From the NCBI GenBank assembly GCA_038503035.1, contig JAVSML010025229.1, positions 438,136-502,135 on the forward strand: a stretch of DNA of 64,000 bases, in the 5' to 3' direction. The notes beneath the pieces were generated by a model that was not told the origin of the DNA, did not search any database, and saw nothing but the letters and a program-made list of their open reading frames with translations. A program made the position numbers and the translations under genes. Shown here piece by piece: positions 48,755 to 59,133 of the stretch; within the stretch, counting starts at the first letter, position 1; each line of letters begins with the position of its first letter. The DNA is from Crocodylus rhombifer. Its lineage: Eukaryota > Chordata > Crocodylia > Crocodylidae.

Positions 48755-49903
48755 TATACACACACACATACAACCCACCTACACACACACACAGGTAAGT
48801 TCCTAACTTGGATGGTGCAGTGTGTATGTGTGTGCTTGGGGTGCCTGGGATACTTGGGGGAAGGTTCAGGTGAGAGATAGAGTTAAAGTGTAGGGAGTGA
48901 AAGTTGCCAGAACCAGGATTAGAATCAGTGGACTACAGAGAAGCTGGCTGAGGAACTGAGACTTGTGTTTACTTAAAGTAGACTGGGGCTGGAAGCTGAG
49001 GCAGACAGCTGAGATTTGGAGGGGGGGGGGAAGATAAGTGGTGGCAAAGAGGAGACAGCCAGGAAAGAAACTGAGGCAGAAACCTGGATTGCTCAGAGGA
49101 AAAGGAAAAGGCAGTGGGGATAAGACAGTAGCAAAGAAACAGGGGTGGATAGATGATGTGGCATGGTGCTGGTCCAGATGGAGAGGGTGTCCCACTGGGT
49201 CTGTCTTCACTGCCCTTTTATAGGGGCAGACCTTGTGTGACCCTAGCGACAGGAGGCATGCCCAGGCAAGGGTCAGCCCCTGGCATACTGAGCATGTGTG
49301 CTCCATGCAGGGATGTGCAGTTTCGGGTATCTGTAAAGGTGGGGTACAATGGTAGAGTTGCTGGTTATACAGGGTCTTTTGTCTTTCAAATGCTGGGTTC
49401 TTGTCTCTGTTCCTGGGTGAATCAATGTGAGGTGATGGCCCAGTTGTTATAGGCCATTCAGTAGATGCCTGCTACCATTGTATTTCAGTCATTCCCAATC
49501 ACTCTCATTTATCTGGGAACCAATTTACATGGGAGGGATATGTGACTCGTACAGTTGCAACACAGGGAATGCCCAGGAAGAGGACACAAGATGGAGACTT
49601 GACATAAAAAATGGAAACTTGATGTTACTTTGATTCACTTACAAACACAGGCCTAAACCATACAATATTCATATGAAACAATAAAAATCGATACGAAAAT
49701 GCTAATAATACAATATTAGAGAATCAATACAAACCTAATAATAATACAGTATAAAACAGTGGATATCCAAAACCAAAAACTTGCTACCAAAATAAAATGT
49801 TAAAGCTTATCCTAAATCTGAGCTCACTTATGCTTGTCTATAGGGAATAGAGAGGGAGAGGAAGAAAAGCCTGAAATAATTGGGAAGGGAATGTATATGT
49901 ATC

Positions 49904-51042
49904 ATTTCATAGATTTCATAGATTTCATAGACATTAGGGCTGGAAGGGACCTCGGGAGATCATCGAGTCCAGCCCCCAGCCCAAAGGGCAGGAAGTCAGC
50001 TGGGGTTATAGGATCCCAGCAAGATAAGCATCCAATTTACTCTTGAAGGTGTTCAATGTAGGTGCTTGAACTACCTCTGATGGCAGGCTGTTCCAGACCT
50101 TGGGGGCTCGGACAGTAAAGAAATTCTTCCTTATGTCCAGCCTGAAACGGTCTTGCAGGAGTTTGTGACCATTCGACCTCGTCATCCCTTGGGGCGCTCT
50201 GGTGAACAGACGTTCCTCCAGATCCTGGTGGTCACCCCTGATAAATTTATAGGTGGCCATCAGATCACCCCTGAGCCTGCGCTTTTCCAGGCTAAAGAGT
50301 CCCATGGCTCTCAGCCTGTCATCGTAAGATCTGTTTTCCTGACCTCTGATCATGCATGTGGCTCTCCTCTGGACTCTCTCAAGCTTCTCCACATCCTTTT
50401 TGAATTGTGGAGCCCAAAACTGGACGCAGTACTCCAGCTGGGACCTCACCAAGGCCGAGTACAAGGGGAGAATGACGTCCCGGGATTTGCTCGAGAAGCA
50501 TCTATGGATGCACGCCAGCATTTTGGTCACTTTACTAGCCGCAGCATCGCATTGGAGGCTCATGTTCATCTTGTGGTCAATGATGACCCCCAAGTCTTTT
50601 TCTTCTGTAGTGCTAACCAACGTAGCACTGCTGAGCCTATAAGGGTGCTGCAGGTTTTTCCTCCCAAGGTGGAGAACCTTGCATTTTTCGGTGTTAAACA
50701 CCATGAGGTTCTCGTCTGCCCATTTGCTGAGCTTGTCCAGGTCAGCCTGGATCACCCGCCTATCTTCTGGCGTGGATGCTTTGCCCCAAAGTTTGGTGTC
50801 ATCGGCGAACTTGGCCAGTCCACTCCTGACTCCAATGTCCACATCGTTAATGAAGATGTTGAACAGTATGGGTCCCAGGACAGAGCCTTGAGGGACCCCA
50901 CTGGTCACAGGGCACCACGATGAGTGACTGCCATCAATCACAACCCTCTGGGTCCGACCACGAAGCCAATTTCCCAGCCAGCGGATCGTGGTGGAGCCAA
51001 GGCCACAACTGGGCAGTTTGGCCAAGAGGTGATCATGGGATA
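49904..51042 (-). mobile_element. Young CR1 LINE inserted in the LTR
   Basis: The 3' end at the left has a 9-bp tail unit seen in reverse as 'catagattt' repeated three times. The 5' truncation is near 51042, where LTR sequence resumes. A near-identical shorter copy lies at 63022-63661. Confidence 0.93.
50006..51042 (-). CDS. CR1 ORF2 reverse transcriptase, 5'-truncated but open
   Basis: About 345 codons stay open to the natural stop at 50006-50008. Blocks in order on the minus strand: VSHDHLLAKLPS at the truncated start, then GVPQGSVLGPILFNIFIND, FADDTKLWG (FADD codons 50798-50809, the catalytic box), EKDLGVIIDHKMN, YSALVRSQLEYCVQFW, KLERVQRRAT and the C-terminal RFRLDIRKNFF and WNSLPSEVVQAP. 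CR1 ORF2 proteins carry an AP endonuclease and RT and copy the element by target-primed reverse transcription. Here the endonuclease and RT N-terminus are missing, so the insert is dead on arrival. An open frame with no stops suggests a recent insertion. The first ~40 codons of the longer frame, beyond 51042, are LTR read-through. Confidence 0.93.
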
Positions 51043-51101
51043 CATGTATGTGTGTGTTTGTGTGTACTAAAAACGAAAAACTGTGGGTTTTGCTACAATT
51101 T

Positions 51102-51565
51102 AACCTCCTCAAATATGTGTACTTATACTGTAAGGTAGATTTCTTTTCCAGCAAATTCAATATGTAAAATGCACGTTAGTTTTTTTTTTTTTTTTTAAAT
51201 TTACATGAACAGTTTCTTTCGTTATGTGCTACCGAGGTAGGTATATTTGCAGGTTCATTTAATTAACCAGATGTGTGCACAATAATATAATTTCTGCATG
51301 TGTTACTTTAAATGTGTACAGAAAGTAGGTTAGAAATTGTGTCTTTGAAAGTCCAACATGGCCTCATTTCTGCTTTTGCTTTGGCTTTATATGTATTCAT
51401 GACATATTTTCCAGTGTTTGTAATGAACTGCTAATAAGTTTTTCAGTCCTTGCTCAAATTAGAAAGAAAGTAACCCATATAAGTAAACCTAGATGTAGAA
51501 TTACATGATGGTGCAGCACCTTTAGTTATCAGTTAGGAGATCTAGTTTTTCTGATCCTTTGGTTA
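51102..51565. other. AT-rich sequence, no gene seen
   Basis: Starts with a poly-T run near 51181. Nothing else is recognised. Confidence 0.5.
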
Positions 51566-51573
51566 GTATTTAG

Positions 51574-51795
51574 CAGGGATCCTGGTTTTCTCTGCAAAAA
51601 AAAAAATCCCCATTTTTGGATATAAAAGTAACCCAAATGCACATTTTTTCATGATTAAAATGAAATGTGTGTGTGTGTGTGTGTGTGTATTAGTGGTGTT
51701 TCATTTTAATCATGAAAAAATGTGGAACTTGGATTACCTTTTTATATCTGAAAAATGGGGATTTTTATTTTTATCAGAGAAAATCAGGATCCCTG
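51574..51795. mobile_element. Palindromic MITE with (GT)n loop, 222 bp
   Basis: The left arm (51574-51665) and right arm (about 51698-51795) are inverted copies, ending CAGGGATCCTG and its complement. The loop is mainly a GT run. Flanks GTATTTAG (51566-51573) and GTAATTGG (51796-51803) agree at six of eight bases, consistent with a decayed 8-bp hAT-type target duplication. Confidence 0.75.
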
Positions 51796-51803
51796 GTAAT
51801 TGG

Positions 51804-52356
51804 GAAGCAACCTCAAGTTATTATCTATGTTGCGCTAACCAAACGCAGAGGTTGTGGTATTTGATACATGGGTAATAGGAGGTATAAGTGAGTTGATACG
51901 TTAAGATATCTAACGATTAAACATCTTTTCAAACATAATTGGTTAAAAAAAGTATTATGATTTGTCTTTCTTTTAATGGGTAGAAAAGCTGGAGTTCTGG
52001 AACATCACAGATAGATTTTAAACTTTGAAACTTTTTGCTTGTAATTGAAGTAGAATGAAAAGTTCAAGTGGTCACAGTTTTCTAGACCATTAAATATGGG
52101 TGCTGTAGGTAGAAGCCAATAAGAATTCAATAATTTATATTTAATCATCAGAACAACTGAACATGCTATTCATTCTTAAGTAACTGTGCAGCATCCCTGC
52201 TTTCTGACTGAGAAAATTACATAACCATATATTCTGAAATAAATTCTTCCAACTACCCATTTTGGTTCATACCGTAGCTAAGGCAAAATCCTCATCTTTG
52301 AGATTGATGGTACAACTCCTGTGAGTAGGAAAAGCAACACTTAACTAACACATACA
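51804..52356. other. AT-rich sequence, no gene seen
   Basis: No gene or repeat recognised up to the Penelope target duplication. Confidence 0.5.
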
Positions 52357-52368
52357 TTACTCACTGTA

Positions 52369-53969
52369 TGGTTCTACCCGGGTTGGTCTAAGGACATTGG
52401 CTGACAAGGTTCTTTGAGTAAATCTAATATCTTTTATTAGACCAACTCAACTAGCTGGAAAAATTCTTCTTAGCAAGCTTTTGGGAACAACCCCCTTTGT
52501 CAGGCTGTGGAAATATCTGCAGATGCTCTGTGCTCTTCCTGGATGAAGTGGTAAAAAGCAGAGGCCAGTAATGTATGCAAGAAAGCCAGCAAGTTAAAAT
52601 TTAATTGAGGTGGTCAGTAGGTAAGAGGCAAGTGGGGTAGTGGGGAGAAACGGAGAATGAATGTAGCTGTAGTCATAGATGGGAGTCGGGGGTGTGGGGA
52701 GAGGGAATGAGAGTGGAAGGTAAATAGTAGAGGGTTTACCTGGGGAGTCAGATGTCAGGCAGGTTATAATGCATCATAAATCCAATGTCTATATTTAGTC
52801 TATGATTTTTTGTATCCAGTAGATTGATTAAATGAAGTTCATGGGCTTGTCTGTGAAAGGTATTTTGTAGGCTGCCTTTGAGGATTCAAATTGAGAGATT
52901 GGAGAGAGAGTGGTTTTCTTGTGAGAAATGTGCCCCAACAGGTAATTGGGTATTTTTGTCTTTGATAGATTTACGTTGTGTGTTCATTCTGGTACGCAAT
53001 TGTTGTTTGGTTTCTCCTACATATTTTCCATCAGGGCATTTGGTACACTGGATGTATTATGTTTCTGAAAGTGCAGGTGTAAGATCCAGGAATGTTGATG
53101 GTTCTGTTGTGGGGTGTAGTAATTTGGTGGTGGTGGAGATATGTTGGCAGGTTTTGCATTTCTTGTCATGGCATGTTCTGGATCCATTTAGTGTGTTTTG
53201 GGCCATAGGAAGTTTGCTTCTGGTGATAAGGTTGGCAAGATTCAGTGCTTGTTTCAAGGATCGGGTGGGTGGTTCTGGGAAAGTTTCTTTGCGAATTAGT
53301 TCTCCTTCTAGTATGGATTGCAATGGTTTAAGAATTTTCTGTATAGGTTTGAGGGAAAGATGAAGGTCATAACCAGTGGTGGGCAATTCATGGGGGTTTT
53401 TCTTCTGTACTGCAGCAATTCTTCACATGGTATCTGGGTAGCTCTTTCAAAAGCGTGACCTGTCTCCCTGGAGGGAGTTGAGTGAAAACCCTTTTGAGAA
53501 TAGTGACATGGTGATCATGGATGTTTTCAGTGCAAATTTGGAGGGCTTGGTTGTATATTACAGCTTTCTTGGTGTGTTTAGGGTGATTGCTGGTATGTTG
53601 GTCTATGGGTTTCTTGTATATGGTGGCCTGTATTGTACTATTCTGGATAGTGACCATCGTGAAAAGTGAATGTTGGTGTTGGAGTATTTCAGAGAGAGTC
53701 TGATGGAAGGCTGCATATTGAATTTCTGATAGAAATCAATCAGAGATTGCAGGTTTTCAGTCCAAATGCTGACTGACTAGCTTTCTTGCGTATGTACTGG
53801 CCTCTGGCTGCTTTACCACTCCACCTCGGAAGAGCACAGACCATTTGCAGATGCTTCCTCAGCCTGACGAAGGGTGTTTGTACCTGACAGCTTGCTAAGA
53901 AGAATTTTTCCAACTATTTGAGTTGATCTAATAAAAGATACTGGATTTACCCAAAGAACCTTGTCTGCC
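52369..53969 (-). mobile_element. Penelope-like retroelement with inverted terminal arms and 12-bp TSD
   Basis: Target duplication TTACTCACTGTA is perfect at 52357-52368 and 53970-53981. The two ends are inverted copies of a roughly 200-bp arm: left about 52369-52594, right about 53772-53969. Shared words include 'aagaatttttcca', 'taataaaagata', 'aaccttgtc' and 'ggaagagcacag'. Between the arms the minus strand encodes the end of a Penelope RT, a Cys-rich linker and a GIY-YIG-like domain. Inverted partial LTR-like repeats and variable-length TSDs are known for Penelope-like elements. The element is 1.6 kb, so most of the RT is missing. Confidence 0.88.
52870..53657 (-). pseudogene. Penelope-like RT C-terminus and GIY-YIG endonuclease remnant
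   Basis: Minus-strand order from N to C: an RT-tail block (IYKKPIDQHTSNHPKHTK, within 53388-53657), a linker with CHDKKCKTCQHI (within 53057-53386), then CTKCPDGKYVGETKQQL about 52990-53050 and NTQLPVGAHFSQENHS about 52905-52965. The KYVGET motif and downstream GAH fit the GIY-YIG nuclease that Penelope-like enzymes use to nick the target. A stop or frame change separates the first two frames near 53387, and the catalytic RT core is absent. The protein cannot be active. Confidence 0.85.
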
Positions 53970-53981
53970 TTACTCACTGTA

Positions 53982-55931
53982 AGAACTTTGGGGCAAGGAC
54001 CATTATTTTTTTCTTCCATGTTTCATAGAGTGTTGAGAGAAAGGGGGACCTGGTCCTTCCTGAGGGATCCTAGATTCTGTCACCTCAGTACAGGAAAATA
54101 TCAATACCAAATGTTGATGGACAAACTATTTTGACAAAAGTATACATTTATATATCTTTTATGTTATTTATTGTACTCTTTTTCCCATTTGGTTTATAGT
54201 ACAGGATTTATTTTTGTTTGTGAAACCTGCCAAACATTACACAATGACTGAAGTTATATGTTATTCTGAATCCTGGTTACCTAAAAATCACAAATATGTT
54301 TTTGTTTTTTTGCTTTTTTAAATCTACCAGTAGGATTAAATGCAGGGCCCAGGAGTCATTGGAAAGCTTTATTTAGTAGAGATCTTATTCTCTAGTGTTT
54401 TTCATTGTGGAACTATTCAGCAGACAATTAATTATGAGTGTCTGACCACCATTAAATAGAGAAGCTGAATGCATGTTGTCCAGGTCTGTGTGTTTCCTGA
54501 TCTTGTATATACCTCATTCCTGCCTTTCTGACCTGGCAGAAAATCTTCTGATACTATTTGGAATTTTGTTTGCATAAAGAATGCATAACCAGGTCTTTTG
54601 CCTTAAATTTAGATATTTTCTAGTTATTTAGGGCCAGATTAAAAATATTTAGATGCTTAATGATGAATAGAGGTGTTTACTAGAATTTTCAAAAGTGCCT
54701 CTCTGCATCTCTAGGTACCTTTAATACCTTAACAAAATCAGGCCCTGGGTGACTGACTCAATGTCCAGTGACTCCACTGACAGACATCCCATTGACTTTA
54801 GTGAGGCCTGGGTGAAGCCCTCCTTGAAGTGGTCTGATTTTCGGAGGTGTTGACTATCCACAACTCCTGTTGAACTATATACTGATGCTGGCAATATCTG
54901 GGATGGTGTCAGACAGTCTTTGCAGGGCTTTTGTTTGTGATTACTAAATCAAGCCACCTCCTGAGCTCTTTCTGTACTTTTACACATTTCAAACCCCACC
55001 ACAGGCTTGTAGGATCTCCTTGTGCGACGTATTTGTGTTTAGACACAAGGGTCAAAATATTTCCCCTTCAGCTCCACCAGATTAAACTAAATTCTTGGGG
55101 TTGAGACTGTTCCTCATCAGTGGACATGAATTGTAATATATTGCAGTGAGATCTCAGTCCTAACTGAGGGTCTTTTGAGCATTATCAGAAAACAACTGAT
55201 TATAATTCTAGCCATAATCTGTTTTAGCTTTTGATTTAAAGCTTAGGGCATTCCAAGCTGCTCAACAGCACAATATTGCCAAGGAGACTAATGTTTTTCT
55301 AAAGGAGGAATAAGCAAAGAGTTATTAATGGAATGCCGAAGACAGAAGCATTGTGTCATGTTAAAGGTTTCTTTCTTTTTTTTTTAACTGCTAGGTGTTA
55401 GCAATAGTATTACCCAATATTTCTAACTAATTGAAATTTGGATGCAAATTTCTTTGTATCTTGCTTCACGTCTAGGACAATTTTAATGTTACTGTTTTTT
55501 CCACTTCACTTCAAAGTCCTATCTGGTAACTTTATTAAGTACTTAACTGCATATGATGCACTGTTGGATACCTGCCTGTGTACCAATTTAATCTTCTATT
55601 TGTATGTTTCTGTTATTTTGGCTAGTCTGTTCTCTCTTGCAACTTTTTTCAGGTTGGCATTTGAAAAGGATAGTCTTGTATGAAAACTTCAGGGCCATTA
55701 CCTGACTGGTTCTATTGGTGTTTTAATATTAGCAATTATTGTTAATAAATTGTAAAGTGCATTTAAAAGGTAATTTCAGGGTTTCACTTGTATTGAGAAT
55801 TGAATCTCTTGGAATTTCTCTTGCTCTCTTAAACATCAACATTGTATAAAAAAATTAAAAGAATCCAAAGTATAGTAAAGTGAAGCTTCTTCCTTATAAC
55901 AAAAGCCGCAAGTTTCTGCAATAATTTTCAT
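53982..55931. other. AT-rich sequence with a faint old repeat
   Basis: About 54620-54830 has 'gatgcttaatga', 'aatttt caaaagtgcct' and 'cattgactttagtgagg' style words seen in old amniote interspersed repeats, but I cannot name the family. No gene recognised. Confidence 0.4.
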
Positions 55932-57191
55932 TCCTGTATTATAAAAGCCTTAGTCTGTCTCGCTGTCTGTCCATAATGCTTTATTCACACTCTGATTGCC
56001 TGTCTCGGCAGCCAATCAGAGTGCTCCAACAGTATTCCAGCTAGTAGGCAGTGGAGCAACACCAGGATGGCGCAGACAGAGGGAAATGGGAGACCAGACC
56101 AGTACAGGTGGTATACCCCCCCGCCCTGCTCTGTGGAGGGGGTGAGGGAATGGGGTCAGGGCCGCCATAGTGGCGGGGAGTGGCTGTGGACCTGAACAGC
56201 CAGGGGGGAGCAGGGTTGATGGGGAACAGAGTAGAGACCAAGTGGGGTGGGGAGGTCTGGATGAGGGGAACAGGGGTGCAAGACTGGATGCTGAGCTCTG
56301 TCCTGCTGGCCCCCCAGGAGGATGGAGTGGCCCCAGCTCAGGCCCTGGCCCTGAAGCAGTTGGGGGAGTGGGCCTGGCCACAAAGTGGCAGGGTTGGGGG
56401 TGGATGCAGGCCTCTGTCCCCCTCCCTGGCAGGCAGTAATGGCATCAGAGTGGATGGAGTGGGGGCGGGGCCAGTGGCCACCTCCCCAAACACTGGAGAC
56501 AGCCGCCATCCAGCTGACAGAGCAGGGGGCAAGGTCAGTGGTGCTGGCCCCGCCGCCTCTCCCCACTCCCTGCAGGGTGTGAAAACAAAACGGATGGACA
56601 GGAAGTGGGGGGCAAGGTCACCACCACTGGGTATGCCCCCCCTGCTCCCTGCAGGCGGTGGTGACTTGGTGGATGACATTGGTGATACGTAGGGGGTGCA
56701 CCCAGGTGTACGTGTACCCCCTGATCTTGATGGTGCATCCCTTGCAAAAAGTGGCAGCACCTGCACACAGTCACCACTCGCCACCCTACCTGCCTGGCTG
56801 CTGACATCGCTGTGGCCACTTGCAGGAGTTCCCCACTCGCCGCCACTGTGCCCCCACCGGCAACACTGCTGCCACTGCCTGTGTGTGGTCGCCATGCCCC
56901 CCCAGCCTCTGGGGGCATGCAGTATTCATGGCGGACGGAGCGGGGGCTGGGCTGGTGATAGGGTTGACAGAGGGGGTGCAAGGCCAGCAGTGCAGGCAGT
57001 GATGACAGAGGCAGGGGAGGTCCTGGTGATGGAGCAGGGGGAGGCAGAGCCAGCGAATAGAGGTGAGGGGGCAGCCCAGTTCTGGCCCTGGACTGGGCCT
57101 GGCCCCAAAGTTATGGAGAGCCAGGGCCAGGCACAGGCCTCTGTCCCTGACTGCTCCCCATCACCCCCATTCTTGATGGGCATTTGGCTAG
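55932..57191 (+). mobile_element. Non-autonomous Helitron-like element (1,260 bp)
   Basis: The left end TCCTGTATTATAAAAG resembles Helitron 5' ends (TC start, TATAATAAAAG-like). The right end has a small hairpin (cccat, 5-nt loop, atggg; 57166-57180), then 11 nt finishing in CTAG (57188-57191) and a T. These are the standard Helitron 3' features. The expected A before the 5' end is a T here. No TIR or target duplication is expected. The interior is GC-rich and minisatellite-like, with long but repeat-driven frames. No Rep/helicase is present. Confidence 0.65.
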
Positions 57192-58257
57192 TTTTTTATA
57201 GAAATGTCTATCCCTATTTAGTGTAAGGCCTGCTAAATTTTGCAACTTGAAGCTGTGAACACACTGATGGCATTTAAAATAACATGTATCTACATTTAAG
57301 GAAAAAATTGTCATGGTTTATCCTGGAGCGGATTATCTTAATTGAGGGAAGACATCAGTCAGACAAACCTCACGAGACAAAAAGCAGTTCTGGAACAGTA
57401 AAATTTCTCACTGATAAACGTTACTCTCAGTTATACCTGAGCAACTGCTCTTCTTTTTAGAAAAGGTGACTTTCTGAATTATTCTTTAAGGTGCCACCCT
57501 GCCCAACCTTCTGTCTGACTTCAGACTAACACAGCTAACTATCTCACATAGTTTAGTAAAGAACTAAGGACAACAGGGTTCCCTAGAGGAGCTGAAGGTA
57601 GTATTTGTCCTTCAGTACTTTGTGCAGATAAATAATAGCATTCTTTTTAAATTTTTCACAGACTGCTTAAGGACTTTCTCTTTAGAGACAAATGTTCTGG
57701 AAAACTAAAAGGCAAGAGAAACATCTCACTTTCAGGCTCTGTGAATTGGATCCCTCTTATCACATTTCTGAAATTAGAGAGGATGTGTACTGCTGATTAT
57801 GGACTCGGAATATTATAAAAGTTTAAAATCTTTCAAAATGTTTTGTATGTGGCCAGTAGGTATAAAAGTAAGAGAAAAATCAGAGAAACCATAGGTCCCT
57901 TACAGAATGAGGAAGGCAATCTAGTTATGGATGATGAAGATTTTAGATACGGCTGAAATATTGAATGCCTTTTTTTTTAACTTCAGTCTTTACAAATAGG
58001 GGCAGCTACCAGATAATGAGTACAATTGACAACAAGGATAGGGAAGGAGACAAACAGCCTAATGGCAGAACAAGTTAGGATTTCTTACAGAAGAAAGTTC
58101 CTGTTAATTGTCCCATATTGTATGCTGATTTATCTATAGGATTTGTGAAATACTAACTATAGTCTGATAACCATCTGTGAAAGTTTTTGCTGGCCTTTAA
58201 CTTGTTGATTGAATCCTATCAACAATAATTAAAAAGTACTACACAGAGCATGTAGGC
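57192..58257. other. AT-rich sequence with a Penelope tail fragment
   Basis: Apart from the fragment at 57487-57545, no gene or repeat is recognised. Confidence 0.5.
57487..57545 (+). mobile_element. Penelope-like 3' tail fragment
   Basis: 'ttaaggtgccaccctg' followed by 'cagactaacacagctaact' resembles the last bases of Penelope-type tails (compare 'agaccaacacagctacaac' at 6555). Confidence 0.45.
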
Positions 58258-58345
58258 CAGTGATTCTTAACCTGGGTTCCTGCAGTCCCTTTTCAGCATC
58301 TGATAAAGCAAGCTACTACTTAAAAATGCTCATGCATCTCTAATT
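58258..58345 (+). mobile_element. hAT-like end fragment
   Basis: 'ccagtgattcttaacctgggttcc' is a hAT-type end related to 'cagtggttctcaacc' at 6911. The partner end was not found. Confidence 0.4.
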
Positions 58346-58576
58346 TAGTTGGTCTGGAAGGTGCCAGGTTATGGCAGTTTCATATACCCCCAAGTCCTGG
58401 GGATGACAGCTGCCATGATCCCCCAGGCCGGGGGTTTCATGAACCCCTGAGCCTTGGGGAACCCAGCTGCTGAGATCCCCCAGGCCTTGGAGTTTCACGC
58501 TGGGCATGGTACACCCCTGTAGCTGGGAGTCCTGGTAGCTGACAGAGCTACCTACTGCAGGGGAGACCCTGCTATA

Positions 58577-59133
58577 CAGGCAGTCCTTGGACTTATGACA
58601 CAATTGGTTCCTGAAAACCGTGTCTTAACTTGAAATGTAACTCGGAACCAATTTTCCCATAGGAAACAATGTTCCTGAACCAAAGCCCGATATCCTATTT
58701 TCACCAAAAATAACCCAGAATTTTGTACTCAGTCAATTATAGATGAGTAATATAGCTACATTTATGTATTTATATTGTAAAAAGCAATCATATTGATTTG
58801 GAAGGACTTCTTTGAGGTGACTTTGCTGGACTTTTTGAAGGGCTCTTGGTTGGACTTTTTGAAAGGTTCTTGCCTGGAGTCTTCTCAGAAGTCTTGGCTG
58901 CAGGTTTTTCTAGAGTTTTGTCTGCTTTCTTAAAGGCAGAGTTCAAGGATGTTTGGACAGATGTTCTCCAGGGAGATGAGTGACACAGCAAACTCGTTCT
59001 CTGGCATGGCATGCTGTCGGATCGAGCGTTGTAAAGTTGAAACTGACATCAGAAAGTTGAAATGGTGTCAATTTATAAACATGGTAAGTGCAAAACCTTG
59101 TAACTTGAAACGTTGTAACTCAAGGACTGCCTG
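58577..59133. mobile_element. pogo/Tigger-like non-autonomous element (557 bp)
   Basis: The left end CAGGCAGTCCTTGGACTTA and the right end (reverse-complemented) CAGGCAGTCCTTGAGTTACA form TIRs. A TA lies immediately left; the right flank is CA, a probable mutation of the TA duplication. CAGGCAGTCC ends with TA targets suggest the Tc1-mariner/pogo group. No transposase is present. Confidence 0.7.
58788..59012 (-). CDS. Lys/Ser/Pro-rich frame inside the pogo-like element
   Basis: A 74-codon frame ends in five to six 4-residue repeats of K-S-P-x type (TKSPSKSPAKSPQRSPSKS) after a SLNSAFKKADKTLEKP segment. The repeat is in the translated frame. I do not recognise the family. It could be the C-terminal tail of a transposase or a captured host exon, or chance from a 12-bp tandem repeat ('gactttttgaa', 'gactttgctg'). 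An ATG in the frame sits at the right end of the frame, but nothing shows it is used. Confidence 0.35.
   Translation of the reverse strand: MPCQRTSLLCHSSPWRTSVQTSLNSAFKKADKTLEKPAAKTSEKTPGKNLSKSPTKSPSKSPAKSPQRSPSKSI

Larger units (their letters stand above)
48482..51097 (+). mobile_element. Solo LTR, family A copy 2, split by a CR1
   Basis: Same ends as copy 1: TGTAGCCCTG at 48482 and GCTACA ending at 51097. Its own target duplication ATTT is at 48478-48481 and 51098-51101. Relative to copy 1 it lacks about 430 bp corresponding to roughly 19215-19645 and gains a TA/CA microsatellite at about 48709-48775. The CR1 at about 49904-51042 sits near the right end, so the LTR is older than that CR1. 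Confidence 0.88.

Noticed and set aside
50153..50923. A 256-codon plus-strand frame
   Set aside because: It is the antisense shadow of the CR1 reverse transcriptase.
18582..51097. The 18.6-kb and 48.5-kb similarity as a segmental duplication or as the two LTRs of one provirus
   Set aside because: Each copy has its own 4-bp target duplication (GACA and ATTT), and the sequence between contains unrelated elements.
56156..57226. Several frames of 136-185 codons on both strands
   Set aside because: Mutually overlapping frames in GC-rich Helitron cargo with no domain signature.
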